Source: JAJYLM01 sp964547905 (GTDB lineage: Bacteria; JAMCPX01). Taken from it: a DNA stretch of 33,318 nt. Below the pieces are notes generated by a model. The model was given only the letters and a program-made list of their open reading frames with translations. It did not search any database and was not told the DNA's origin. The position numbers and the translations under genes were made by a program. Below are positions 12,451-21,652 of this stretch, one piece after another. Position 1 is the stretch's first letter; each line of letters opens with the position of its first letter. The stretch covers positions 1 to 33,318 of the forward strand of contig CAZJPN010000022.1 in assembly GCA_964547905.1 (NCBI GenBank), read 5' to 3'.

Positions 12451-15435
12451 ATGTTTTTTAAGAAACATTTGATTTTATCTCTTACAGGATTAACCCTCTT
12501 ATTCATCTCAACACTACAATTCTCTGCATGCTCCAGCAGTTCAAGCTCCGGCACTTCAATAAGTCAGAACGATCCATTCACGGGTCTGGCTGTAAATCAA
12601 ACAATACAAACACCAAAGGGATCGCTTCAATATCCTGTCGAAATCATAAGGGATACATGGGGTATTCCACACATATATGGGACAACCATGACCGATGTGG
12701 CATTTGCCGAAGGCTATGCAGAGGCATCGGATAGGCTGTTTGAGATGGACATGTTCAGACATATAGCAGACGGCACATTAACGGAATACTTTGGAGCTGG
12801 CCCAGAAAACGCTATTTTAGCCGAGGATATCCATTCAAGGATGGTGGGCTTCCCAGCTATTGCCCAGATTGTGTGGGATCAAACACCACCGGATCTGCAG
12901 GTCATACTGCAATCATTCTGCAATGGTATAAACTTTTATCTGAGCCAGCTGGCACAGCAGGTCCAGGCAAGCCCAAATGCAAAAGTACTGCCTGCAGAAT
13001 ATTCAACCTTTCTTATGGGAATAACCGTTTCCGACATAAAGCCATTCACGCCGCAGGATGTTATAGCGTTTGGTAAGTTTGAGTCCTACAGTCTTATAAT
13101 GGAAGATGAGGGCACCAAGATCTACTCAACACAGTACTTTAATGCAGCATCTACTACATTTACATCCACTTCAACTGATCCAGGTTTGAGTCATTTCTCA
13201 GGGCTAACGTATGATTTTGCGCGTTCAGAGCCTGCTGCGAAAGCACCCGGAGTGCCATTGCCAAACCAATTTTCTTACGTACCCTCTATCAACTTTTCTT
13301 TGCTGTCCTCTGTCACACAACCTTTACAACCTATGTCTGTAACGCAAAACAAGAATATTCCTCAGCCATTGCAACTCAATCAGAAGGCTTTAAAGGGTGC
13401 AGAGGCATTTTACAAATCATTACAGAACGGGCCTTTCGGATTCTTGTATAAGCCCCGCGAAGCAGGTGCGATTGGCAGCAACAACTGGGTAATCAGTCCA
13501 AGCCTTACAAAGGATGGCTACGCAATCCTTGCAAACGACACGCACCTTCCACTTTACAATCCGCCGATCTGGTATGAGGTCCATATCAACACAGAGGCGA
13601 TAGGTAAAGGAAATATCAATACTATTGGCGTTGTATTCCCTCTTGACCCGGGTGTAGTCATAGGACACAATGACTATATCGCATGGGGCGACACGGTATT
13701 TCCCTCTGATGTTGTAGATGTTTATCAGGACACTGTTCAGGGGAATTCAGTTTTGTACAACGGTAACTTCTATCCAATACAAACCGTGCCGGTAACCTTC
13801 ACTTTTGGAGGTGCATTAAATGGCAATAGAGTAACAACGGGTACGTATGATATGTATTATGTTACCATACAGGGCCACGGGACGATGCCCATATATCCCG
13901 ACAGTTACACGCCAGGTTCAACAGCAGCAATTGCATTTACATGGACAGGTTTGATACCATCTAATGAACTGGAGGCATTCTATGGTATTGATCAGGCACA
14001 AAACCTTGCCCAGTTTATAACAGCACAGAGCTACTTTAAGGTGGGCGCACAAAACTTCGTTTACGCTGATATATACGGCAACATCTATCTCACGGACCAA
14101 AGCACAATACCTCTGCGAGGTCCTGACACACAGCTTTACACAACAAATGTCCTGCCGAGCGGACTTACGTTCAGCGATTTCACGTATCTCCCTTACCTTA
14201 TGCTGCCGGGCACAGATCCTAATGTTTACTGGGCAGGCACAGTACCGACATCAGCAGTGCCCTATGTAGAAAACCCTGCGCAGGGCTATATAGCAACAGC
14301 GAACCAAGACCCTGTTGGCGTAACCTATAACAATGAACCTCTCGATAATCCTTATTATCTCGGCGGATTCTTTGATCCAGGATTCAGGGCCCAGGAAATT
14401 GACAGGGATATAGAAGCAGGGGCAAAGTCCAACAGTATTGATCTTAGCTATGTACAAAATGTCATACAAGCAGATCATACAGATACTTATGCATTACGAA
14501 TACTTCCATTTTTACAAAAAGCATATATCGATCTTCAAAGTTCCATTCCTGCAAATTCGCCCACTGCAACAGCAATGGGTTATCTAAGTAGCTGGACATT
14601 CGATTCGCCCACGGGTATCTCAGAAACAACACAGCAACTTAACAACAGTATTGCTACATCTATATTCGAGGCATTCGTACAAAGGCTGTTTTACAATATC
14701 TTTTATGACAAGATACAGGCAATAGGGTATAACAGGGCACTCAATGATAGTATCATCATAAATACTTTATTGACCATGTTGGAGCATCCGGCACAATGTG
14801 CAACATATTCGCCAACAACGCAACAGAGCACACTGCTTGACGCACTTGACCCTACCACCTCCGGCTATACTTATACCGTAAGAAACCTTGACCAGATCAT
14901 GATACAGAGCCTTGCACAGGGGATAACCGATCTGTCCCAGACATCCTACACCAGCACCGGCACACCCACCAGCTTTGGAACATCCGATATGTCCCAATGG
15001 GAATGGGGCAAGGTGCATACCCTGACATTTACCGATCTGCTGAACATGGCGGCGGGCAGCAATATATTTCCGCAATTCAATCTGCCGAATAACGGTACAG
15101 GCTATCCAAGACCAGGCAGTATGTTCTCTGTAGACCCGGGAACATTCGGGTTTGAGATGGGTAATCTAACCTCCACACAAACAGACTTTTACACGAATTA
15201 TACCTATGGCTCTGGACCTGCTATAAGATTCTCAGTTGAAATGCGACCCGGGGATATTATCGGATACAACGTTCTGCCGGGTGGTGAATCAGAAATGGGT
15301 CCCGATCCGAGTAAACCGCCGAAGCATTACGGGGATCAAGTAAACCTCTGGATCAACAATCAGGTACACCCGCAATGGTTCTATCCAAAGGATATAATAG
15401 CCCATGAGGAATCAAGGACTATATTTGAGCCTTAA
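12451..15435 (+). CDS. penicillin acylase family lipoprotein (Ntn-hydrolase)
   Basis: A 994-residue precursor. A lipoprotein signal comes first (hydrophobic stretch then FSAC with Cys27 and a Ser-rich tether). The alpha-subunit region follows (VEIIRDTWGIPHIYG, FAEGYAEASDRLFEMDMFRH) and then a spacer. The N-terminal nucleophile is Ser343 in AIGSNNWVIS, with beta-subunit features NDTHLPLYNPPIWYEVH and WTGLIPSNELEAFYGI. The family autocleaves before the Ser into two chains and hydrolyses amide bonds of penicillins, cyclic imides or acyl-homoserine lactones; the substrate here is unknown. It is longer than typical members (about 750-850) and lipid-anchored rather than free in the periplasm. AAGGAGG precedes the ATG. 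It stands alone, with a palindromic terminator before it and a hairpin after it. Confidence 0.93.
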   Translation: MFFKKHLILSLTGLTLLFISTLQFSACSSSSSSGTSISQNDPFTGLAVNQTIQTPKGSLQYPVEIIRDTWGIPHIYGTTMTDVAFAEGYAEASDRLFEMDMFRHIADGTLTEYFGAGPENAILAEDIHSRMVGFPAIAQIVWDQTPPDLQVILQSFCNGINFYLSQLAQQVQASPNAKVLPAEYSTFLMGITVSDIKPFTPQDVIAFGKFESYSLIMEDEGTKIYSTQYFNAASTTFTSTSTDPGLSHFSGLTYDFARSEPAAKAPGVPLPNQFSYVPSINFSLLSSVTQPLQPMSVTQNKNIPQPLQLNQKALKGAEAFYKSLQNGPFGFLYKPREAGAIGSNNWVISPSLTKDGYAILANDTHLPLYNPPIWYEVHINTEAIGKGNINTIGVVFPLDPGVVIGHNDYIAWGDTVFPSDVVDVYQDTVQGNSVLYNGNFYPIQTVPVTFTFGGALNGNRVTTGTYDMYYVTIQGHGTMPIYPDSYTPGSTAAIAFTWTGLIPSNELEAFYGIDQAQNLAQFITAQSYFKVGAQNFVYADIYGNIYLTDQSTIPLRGPDTQLYTTNVLPSGLTFSDFTYLPYLMLPGTDPNVYWAGTVPTSAVPYVENPAQGYIATANQDPVGVTYNNEPLDNPYYLGGFFDPGFRAQEIDRDIEAGAKSNSIDLSYVQNVIQADHTDTYALRILPFLQKAYIDLQSSIPANSPTATAMGYLSSWTFDSPTGISETTQQLNNSIATSIFEAFVQRLFYNIFYDKIQAIGYNRALNDSIIINTLLTMLEHPAQCATYSPTTQQSTLLDALDPTTSGYTYTVRNLDQIMIQSLAQGITDLSQTSYTSTGTPTSFGTSDMSQWEWGKVHTLTFTDLLNMAAGSNIFPQFNLPNNGTGYPRPGSMFSVDPGTFGFEMGNLTSTQTDFYTNYTYGSGPAIRFSVEMRPGDIIGYNVLPGGESEMGPDPSKPPKHYGDQVNLWINNQVHPQWFYPKDIIAHEESRTIFEP

Positions 15436-15469
15436 AAAGTTTAAAGGATAAAAGATAGGCTCTATTTTT

Positions 15470-15498
15470 ACAGGGGTGAGATGAATATCCACCCCTGT
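15470..15498 (+). terminator. hairpin after the penicillin acylase gene
   Basis: ACAGGGGTG (15470-15478) and CACCCCTGT (15490-15498) pair perfectly over nine bases around an 11-base loop, 35 bases past the stop. The following bases are only moderately T-rich, so termination efficiency is uncertain. Confidence 0.5.
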
Positions 15499-15511
15499 TC
15501 CGTTAAAATCC

Positions 15512-15539
15512 AATATCAAGCTTAATAGCACTTGATATT
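15512..15539. repeat. inverted repeat in the glnE upstream region
   Basis: AATATCAAG (15512-15520) and CTTGATATT (15531-15539) form a perfect nine-base inverted repeat with a ten-base centre, about 80 bases before glnE. Its size and spacing suit a dimeric regulator. I found no convincing sigma-54 (GG-N10-GC) promoter near it, so a link to nitrogen control is not supported. Confidence 0.4.
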
Positions 15540-15617
15540 ACCATGCCATACGGTATATACTGTTCCGGTACTCAAAAATGAATATGATACTCTTATAAAC
15601 AGAAAACGGGATACCAG

Positions 15618-18600
15618 ATGTCTGCTGAACATATAGTTGCATTGCTGCAAGCGATAAAAGAAAAAGATTATAACGTCGTTAGAAATATCATGCATGATAG
15701 GGGTCTTGATATTACCGATGAATGGATCGACATACTCTTTTCCGTACAACAGGCTTTCAGCAAAACAATTCCCCCTGAACAATTCATAACCGCATTACTT
15801 TCTGCCCCTGACGAACAAGAAGCACTCGAGTTTATCAGCACGGGTGTAATGAAAAACAGCGTGGCCCTTGATGGACTACTGCCCGATATAATACAATTAT
15901 CCGGAACAAGTCCGCTGCTGGGAGGCTATCTTATAAAGTACGATGATATACCTGCGCAATTCCCAGAATCACAAGATGACTATATACGTATGCTGGCCAA
16001 TATTCCGTTCGATGAAAATTTTTCTTCAAAACTCAGGCAGTTCAAAAACAAGATGATTGCATCTATCGCTCTATCGGATGTTTCAGAAAAGATAGATTTT
16101 CAGAAAACGGTTCACCTTATCTCCGGTTTAGCAACAGCAATATTAATACACACACTTGGATACGTTTCTTCATTAAACGGGATAGAAATGGCAAAGGGGT
16201 TCTCTATAATAGGCATGGGGAAACTTGGAGCGGACGAGTTGAACTATTCCTCGGATATAGACATTATTTATACGGCATCGGATCAACTACACGAACAACT
16301 TGGAGTGCAAAAAATTACCAGATTTGCGGAACAACTAACATCGATACTTTCTTCACAGATGACAGACGGCATTGTCTACAGGGTAGATCTTGATCTGAGG
16401 CCTGATGGCAAACAGGGCATGCTTGTTCCCTCTCTTAACAGAATGCTGACCTACTATGAGGCATGGGGTGAAACATGGGAAAGGCTTGCCATGATAAAAG
16501 CATCGCACTGTGCAGGGGATAAAGGCCTGTCGGATACTTTTCTTAAAGAAATGCAGCCGTTTATATTCAGGAGGTATCTTGATTTCTCTACAATAGACGC
16601 ATTGAAGGACATAAAACAACGTATACAGTTATCACTAATCAAAGGAATGGAACAAACATGGGATGTAAAACTCGGAGAAGGAGGCATTCGGGAACTGGAG
16701 TTTTATACCCAGGTTATACAACTAATACGCGGCGGCAAAGAAAAAAATTTAAGGGTAAAATCGACGGTTACTGCCATTGAAAGGTTATTGCAGTTTGATA
16801 TCCTCAAGAGGGATGATGCCGAAAAGTTGACGCAATCCTACATAGTGTTGAGGACACTGGAGCATAGGATACAGCAATATCAGATGCTGCAGAACCATAA
16901 AATGCCGCAGGATAAAAAGAGTGAGAGAAGAGTATTGAGGGGAATTTTAACTCCGAAAGAGAGATTATCCGCAGATGCATATAGCATAGCTTCTGCAAGA
17001 CTTTCCAAAACCAGGGAGATTGTCCACGAATTTTTCCAGAAGTTGTTTTATGAGCAGGAAAAAATCATAGAAACCCAGAGACCGGATGATATTGTAAGAT
17101 TATTCCTCCCGGGCATACCTGAGAAAGATGTACGACAGAAGCTGCAAAAAATAGGTTTCAGGGATATTGACAGAATCATTGAATATATAAAAATTTTAAG
17201 AGATGGTGTTCCCGGCACCAGATACAGCGAGAATACAAAACGCATCTTCACGTGGCTTTCCCCGGTATTTTTAAAGGGTGCCTCGGAAACAGTGGACCCG
17301 GATGCATCCATCGAGCACCTTGTGGAGTTTACGAGAAAGATCGGTGCAAGAGGTATATTCTTCTCGCTGCTTAAGGAAAATCCAAAAACAATGTCAACAC
17401 TCATACAATTTTTCAGCATGTCGGATTACCTGTCTCACCTCCTCATAAACTACCCGGAATATCTGGATTCCCTTGTCCTTGCACGTTATGTTTCACTCGA
17501 ACGCAGCTATCAGGATATGTACCATGAGCTTTATGAGGCATATCACCAGTTAAAAGATTATGAAGACAAGTTAAGACTTATCAGAGAATTCAAGATCAAA
17601 GAAACATTAAGAATTGGTATCAATGACATAAACGATAACCTCAACATTGTAGAGGTTTCCGAACAACTTAGCATGCTTGCGGATGTTATCATAAGCATAA
17701 CATTGAAATTTGTTATGGAAGAACTCGAACCCGTCTACGGCACAATACCAGACATAGAGGAAAACGGTATATTGGTAATCGGCATGGGTAAACTCGGAAG
17801 CAAAGAATTGAATTATAACTCCGATCTTGATCTTGTTTTCGTTTACGGAAGTGACAAACAAACAACCAAGCAGATATCTCCACAGGAGTATTTTTCAAAG
17901 GTCGTGCAGAGATTTATTACGGCTATAAGCATATCAACAGAGATTGGTCATGCGTATACCATAGATACAAGGCTTAGACCTTCAGGCAATCTCGGCCCGC
18001 TCGTTGCCAGCATAGATTCATTTATTCAATATCATAAAGAAAGCTCTATGATGTGGGAAAAACAGGCATTACTGAAGGCGCGTGGCATAACAGGCCCTCA
18101 GAAACTTCTCAATAAATTTTTTTCAGCAATGCCAGATATTATGTCCTCCGTCAAAAAGGATTTCAGCCTGAGGGAACAGATACATGATATGCGAATGCGG
18201 CTTGAGAAAAGTATCCAAAACGATACAGCCAATTTTAATTTTAAAAAAGGTGTTGGAGGTCTTATGGATATAGAGTTCGTTGTTCAGTATCTTGAATTAA
18301 CATACGGCAGTGAGGATTCGGCTATCTATGAGAGAAACACCTTCCTTGCATTGGAAGTCCTTATGGAAAAAGGATATATAAGCAAAAAAGATATGGATAG
18401 GTTAAAAGACGGCTATATGTTTTTAAGAAAGCTTGAAAACAGAATGAGGATTGACAAGGACTTCTCTGTGGAGAAGATCCCTAAAAACGAGAAAGAACTT
18501 GAGCCGATAGCCATGCGGATGGGGTTTAAAGGCAAGACATGCGGAAAAGACTTCTTGAATGCCTTAATGGACAAAACATCTAAGATACGACAGATCTATA

Positions 18601-18620
18601 CCACATACCTGTATTACTAA
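15618..18620 (+). CDS. glnE: bifunctional glutamine synthetase adenylyltransferase/deadenylylase
   Basis: A 1000-residue protein, slightly above the usual 950. It has the duplicated nucleotidyltransferase architecture of GlnE: the first (deadenylylating) domain has GMGKLGADELNYSSDIDIIY from residue 199, and the second (adenylylating) domain has GMGKLGSKELNYNSDLDLVF from residue 722. Both keep the catalytic DxD pair, and each is followed by a helical PII-uridylyltransferase-like domain (KLGEGGIRELEFYTQ; KKGVGGLMDIEFVVQ). It switches glutamine synthetase off and on by AMP transfer, under PII protein control. Only a weak ribosome-binding site precedes the ATG. The gene is monocistronic here. GlnE is characteristic of Proteobacteria-like lineages and Actinobacteria, which helps place the organism. 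Confidence 0.97.
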   Translation: MSAEHIVALLQAIKEKDYNVVRNIMHDRGLDITDEWIDILFSVQQAFSKTIPPEQFITALLSAPDEQEALEFISTGVMKNSVALDGLLPDIIQLSGTSPLLGGYLIKYDDIPAQFPESQDDYIRMLANIPFDENFSSKLRQFKNKMIASIALSDVSEKIDFQKTVHLISGLATAILIHTLGYVSSLNGIEMAKGFSIIGMGKLGADELNYSSDIDIIYTASDQLHEQLGVQKITRFAEQLTSILSSQMTDGIVYRVDLDLRPDGKQGMLVPSLNRMLTYYEAWGETWERLAMIKASHCAGDKGLSDTFLKEMQPFIFRRYLDFSTIDALKDIKQRIQLSLIKGMEQTWDVKLGEGGIRELEFYTQVIQLIRGGKEKNLRVKSTVTAIERLLQFDILKRDDAEKLTQSYIVLRTLEHRIQQYQMLQNHKMPQDKKSERRVLRGILTPKERLSADAYSIASARLSKTREIVHEFFQKLFYEQEKIIETQRPDDIVRLFLPGIPEKDVRQKLQKIGFRDIDRIIEYIKILRDGVPGTRYSENTKRIFTWLSPVFLKGASETVDPDASIEHLVEFTRKIGARGIFFSLLKENPKTMSTLIQFFSMSDYLSHLLINYPEYLDSLVLARYVSLERSYQDMYHELYEAYHQLKDYEDKLRLIREFKIKETLRIGINDINDNLNIVEVSEQLSMLADVIISITLKFVMEELEPVYGTIPDIEENGILVIGMGKLGSKELNYNSDLDLVFVYGSDKQTTKQISPQEYFSKVVQRFITAISISTEIGHAYTIDTRLRPSGNLGPLVASIDSFIQYHKESSMMWEKQALLKARGITGPQKLLNKFFSAMPDIMSSVKKDFSLREQIHDMRMRLEKSIQNDTANFNFKKGVGGLMDIEFVVQYLELTYGSEDSAIYERNTFLALEVLMEKGYISKKDMDRLKDGYMFLRKLENRMRIDKDFSVEKIPKNEKELEPIAMRMGFKGKTCGKDFLNALMDKTSKIRQIYTTYLYY

Positions 18621-18798
18621 CACCCCGCAGTCCCATGGGTTAATCTTCAAGTGTAATTTGGTACTGCACAACTACATGCCCATAAAGTCGCTGAAGGTTC
18701 ATATCCTCTTAAATAGGTATGCTCAGTCTCTGGATGTTTTACCAATGAAAATCAAGGTGGTTGATCAGACAAGCAGATGGGCAGGAATTCGCAAGTGC

Positions 18799-18826
18799 TT
18801 GACTTTTATTTTTATAGTTATATATA
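18799..18826 (+). promoter_or_regulatory. probable promoter of the rplM-rpsI-argC operon
   Basis: TTGACT (18799-18804), a 16-base AT-rich spacer and TATATA (18821-18826) give a good sigma-70 match about 60 bases before rplM. The bases from 18621 to this promoter contain no gene that I can support. Confidence 0.55.
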
Positions 18827-18885
18827 AAAAGATTACTATTATATTTTGTTCGGTATTAAAAATGTAAACTGATAAGGAAAAAAAA

Positions 18886-19338
18886 ATGAAGAGCTTTATT
18901 GCAAAAAAAGAAGAAATTAAAAGATCGTGGAAGGTAATAGACGCCGACGGTGCTGTTCTAGGTAGACTGGCCACAAAAATAGCCATGATGCTGAGGGGCA
19001 GGGATAAGGCAATCTATACCCCAAATGTTGACACAGGTGATTTTATTGTTGTGGTAAACGCGGCAAAGATCAAGCTGACCGGGGATAAGCTAAAACAAAA
19101 GCAATATCGTCATCATACGCTGTACCCCGGCGGATTAAAGAGCGAATCAGCAGCCTCACTGCTCCAGCGGCAGCCTGAAAAGCTCATCTTTCATGCGGTA
19201 AAAGGTATGCTCCCGAAAAACCGACTTGCGGACAAAATTTTAACGAAACTTAAGGTATATCCAGGTGCTGAACATCCGCACGCTGCTCAACTGTTTTCTG
19301 AAAGCAAAAAAGGTAAAGCGGAGGTAAACAATGGCTGA
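18886..19338 (+). CDS. rplM: 50S ribosomal protein L13
   Basis: A 150-residue L13 with the expected opening (KRSWKVIDADGAVLGRLAT), the GDFIVVVNAAKIKLTG core and the AVKGMLPKNRLA segment. It is an early-assembly protein of the large ribosomal subunit. An AAGGAAAA precedes the ATG at 18886. It overlaps rpsI by eight bases, giving translational coupling that helps keep the two proteins equimolar. Confidence 0.98.
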   Translation: MKSFIAKKEEIKRSWKVIDADGAVLGRLATKIAMMLRGRDKAIYTPNVDTGDFIVVVNAAKIKLTGDKLKQKQYRHHTLYPGGLKSESAASLLQRQPEKLIFHAVKGMLPKNRLADKILTKLKVYPGAEHPHAAQLFSESKKGKAEVNNG

Positions 19339-19723
19339 ACTTCTTTTTCACGGCGTAGGCAAAAGAAAGACATCGACAGCCCGGGTATGGCTTAAACCCG
19401 GAAGCGGCGAGATACTTATAAATAAAAAAGCTTTTGATACATACTTTCCTATTTTAAATGTACGGGAAACAATAATAAGACCTTTCAAGCTAACTAACAC
19501 ACAGGGTAAGTTTGATGTAGTTGCCAATATTATCGGAGGCGGCTGGTCATCTCAGGCGCAGGCTTTTGCACACGGTATTACAAAAGCCCTTATTGCTTTT
19601 AACGGAGACCTCCGTTCAGAACTTAAAAAGGCGGGCTTGATAACACGAGACCCGCGTATGAAAGAACGAAAGAAATACGGCAGAAAGGCTGCAAGAAAGA
19701 GATTCCAGTATTCAAAGAGATAA
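19331..19723 (+). CDS. rpsI: 30S ribosomal protein S9
   Basis: A 130-residue S9 with GVGKRKTSTARVWLKPGSGE at the start and the basic tail KKYGRKAARKRFQYSKR, whose final Lys-Arg reaches the P-site tRNA in the ribosome. It starts inside the last codons of rplM, and AAAGCGGAGG serves as the ribosome-binding site. argC follows after four bases. Confidence 0.98.
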   Translation: MAELLFHGVGKRKTSTARVWLKPGSGEILINKKAFDTYFPILNVRETIIRPFKLTNTQGKFDVVANIIGGGWSSQAQAFAHGITKALIAFNGDLRSELKKAGLITRDPRMKERKKYGRKAARKRFQYSKR

Positions 19724-19727
19724 TCGT

Positions 19728-20762
19728 ATGAAGAGGGTAGCCGTAGTAGGCGCAACTGGTTACTCTGGTATAGAATTATTGAGACTATTAAGTCTCCATA
19801 AACATGTAACCGTTGTTGCCGCAAGTGCCGATAAGAATGCAGGTCTTCCTATAGACAGCGTTATACCGGCCCTAAAAGGATTTTATAAACTTACATGCCA
19901 GAAAATCGACCAGTTGTTTGACATGGACTTTGACGTCGTTTTTCTTGCCCTTCCGCATGAACAATCGGCTTCTGTTTGCCGGAAGTTTTTGAAGAACAAT
20001 ATCGTTGTAATCGATATCAGTGCTGCCTTTCGATTAAAGGACACCGCCCTGTTCAAAAAATGGTACGGCATTGAGACCATACCTGAACTCTTAGGATTAG
20101 CGGTTTACGGTTTGCCTGAAATAAAGAAAAAAGAGATAAAAAACGCAAGCCTTATTGCAAATCCGGGATGTTATCCCACAGGAGCAATCATTCCTCTTGT
20201 ACCTTTTCTCAAGAAAGGTATTATAAAGAATAAGGGTATTATTATAGATGCAAAGAGCGGAGTTACAGGCGCCGGCAGATCACCCTCTCAGGAACTGCAT
20301 TTCCCTGAAGTGAGCGATGGGTTCAAGGCATATCAGCCCGCATCACACCGTCATATACCCGAAATAGAGCAAGAATTGTCCGAGGTTTCAGCCGGCACAA
20401 GCATCACGTTTGTACCTCATCTCGTCCCGATAAACAGGGGAATATTTACGACAATCTACGCGGTTGCCAAAGATAAAAAAATCACCCCGCAGGAACTTGA
20501 AGAGGTGCTCTTGGAAGCTTACAAAGATGAACCCTTCGTCAGAATTATAAGATCACCCGAGCTCCCCAATGTAAATGCGGTAAGGGGATCGAATTATATC
20601 GATATAGCGGTGCGTTTCGAGGAAAGGAATTCAACTATAGTGCTTTTTTCTGCAATAGATAATCTCGTCAAGGGCGCATCCGGACAGGCCATACAGAATA
20701 TGAACCTTGCACTCGGTTTCGATGAAACAATAGGACTTGCGCTTCCCGCTGTATTTCCCTAG
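19728..20762 (+). CDS. argC: N-acetyl-gamma-glutamyl-phosphate reductase
   Basis: A 344-residue ArgC, the NADPH-dependent third step of arginine biosynthesis from glutamate. The dinucleotide-binding GATGYSGIELLRLL is at residues 8-21 and the catalytic Cys148 lies in NPGCYPTGA. SGVTGAGRSPS and the C-terminal KGASGQAIQNMN are also conserved. Placement right behind rplM-rpsI, four bases from the rpsI stop, is an arrangement I know from Geobacter-type Deltaproteobacteria, and it ties arginine synthesis to ribosomal protein expression. An inverted repeat follows the stop. Confidence 0.97.
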   Translation: MKRVAVVGATGYSGIELLRLLSLHKHVTVVAASADKNAGLPIDSVIPALKGFYKLTCQKIDQLFDMDFDVVFLALPHEQSASVCRKFLKNNIVVIDISAAFRLKDTALFKKWYGIETIPELLGLAVYGLPEIKKKEIKNASLIANPGCYPTGAIIPLVPFLKKGIIKNKGIIIDAKSGVTGAGRSPSQELHFPEVSDGFKAYQPASHRHIPEIEQELSEVSAGTSITFVPHLVPINRGIFTTIYAVAKDKKITPQELEEVLLEAYKDEPFVRIIRSPELPNVNAVRGSNYIDIAVRFEERNSTIVLFSAIDNLVKGASGQAIQNMNLALGFDETIGLALPAVFP

Positions 20763-20867
20763 ACCCCGTTACGCCAGAATTTTTTAGCCTTTAGGCACGG
20801 TGTCAATATCCCCTTAACCTGCGGCAGTGAAAAAATCTGATCTTTCATAACCGCGGTGTAACGGGGT
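20763..20867. terminator. shared terminator region between convergent argC and the DksA-like gene
   Basis: ACCCCGTTAC (20763-20772) and GTAACGGGGT (20858-20867) are a perfect ten-base inverted repeat enclosing about 85 bases. The right arm is followed by TAAATTTTATT on the plus strand. The structure spans almost exactly the space between the two convergent stop codons, so it probably separates the two transcription units. The large loop makes it unlike a classic intrinsic terminator. Confidence 0.5.
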
Positions 20868-20872
20868 AAATT

Positions 20873-21487
20873 TTATTCTATATCGCTTTCTTCTTCGTTG
20901 TTACCGGTAGTAAATATGTCCTTCTCACTCTCGAGTGACTGTTTCAATGCCTCTTCTTTTTCTACATTTGAAGCACAATCTATACACAGCTTGGCAAAAG
21001 GCAATATCTTAAGTCTTGCAACAGGTATCTCCTCACCGCATTCCTCGCATATCCCGTATGTTCCATGTTCTATCTTCGCCAGTGCTTCGTCTATTTGTTT
21101 TAGCTTTTTTGTATCCATTGTAGTAAGAAGATATTCATATTCTCTGTTTCTGTCTTCCGCTATTGCGTCAAGGTCCTCTATTTCTACGGTTTTTTCTTCT
21201 TCAAGCGTGTTTTTTTTCTTTGTGAGCTCGTTTATGATGTCCATCCTCATTTTTTGAAGCATTTTTTTTATTTGCTCGTACTCTACCCGTGGCCTATGTT
21301 GCGTACTTTTTACGCCTACAGTCTTTTTCGTCTTTTTGCTCTTTTCAGGTTTTACTGCTTTTACCTTTTTGGAACTGTTCGACATCTTCTTTACTTTTAA
21401 TTTGGTTTTTCCTTTTAAAGAAACCTTTTGCCTCTTAACTTTTTTAATCTTTCCTACCCTTTTATTTTTCTTTTTGGGGGCTATCAT
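20873..21487 (-). CDS. DksA/TraR-type zinc-finger protein with a Lys-rich N-terminal extension
   Basis: A 204-residue protein. The C-terminal 135 residues have the DksA/TraR layout: a long coiled-coil region (KKMLQKMRMDIINEL to MDTKKLKQIDEALAKIEHG), then a four-cysteine zinc finger (CEECGEEIPVARLKILPFAK followed by CIDC). Such proteins enter the secondary channel of RNA polymerase and modulate initiation with ppGpp. The first 65 residues are extremely Lys-rich (KKKNKRVGKIKKVKRQK and onward), unusual for DksA, and resemble nucleic-acid-binding tails. The coiled-coil tip lacks a clear DxxDxA motif (I read DLDAIAED nearby), so a DksA-like role is likely but not certain. AAGGAG precedes the ATG. 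Confidence 0.85.
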   Translation of the reverse strand: MIAPKKKNKRVGKIKKVKRQKVSLKGKTKLKVKKMSNSSKKVKAVKPEKSKKTKKTVGVKSTQHRPRVEYEQIKKMLQKMRMDIINELTKKKNTLEEEKTVEIEDLDAIAEDRNREYEYLLTTMDTKKLKQIDEALAKIEHGTYGICEECGEEIPVARLKILPFAKLCIDCASNVEKEEALKQSLESEKDIFTTGNNEEESDIE

Positions 21488-21652
21488 ATTAGCTCCTTTT
21501 CCCTCAATAATACTTTTATAAAATCAACCATGCGACTCCTTGCAGCAATAACCTCCCCTTGCAACAACATATTACTGCAAGTAACAATATTAATACATGT
21601 TTTGTCAAAAACAAGCTGTCCTCCGGATCATATTTTTCATGGCCTGTTTTAT

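Noticed and set aside
18658..18867. 69-codon frame before rplM
   Set aside because: It runs through the probable operon promoter and has no ribosome-binding site or family match.
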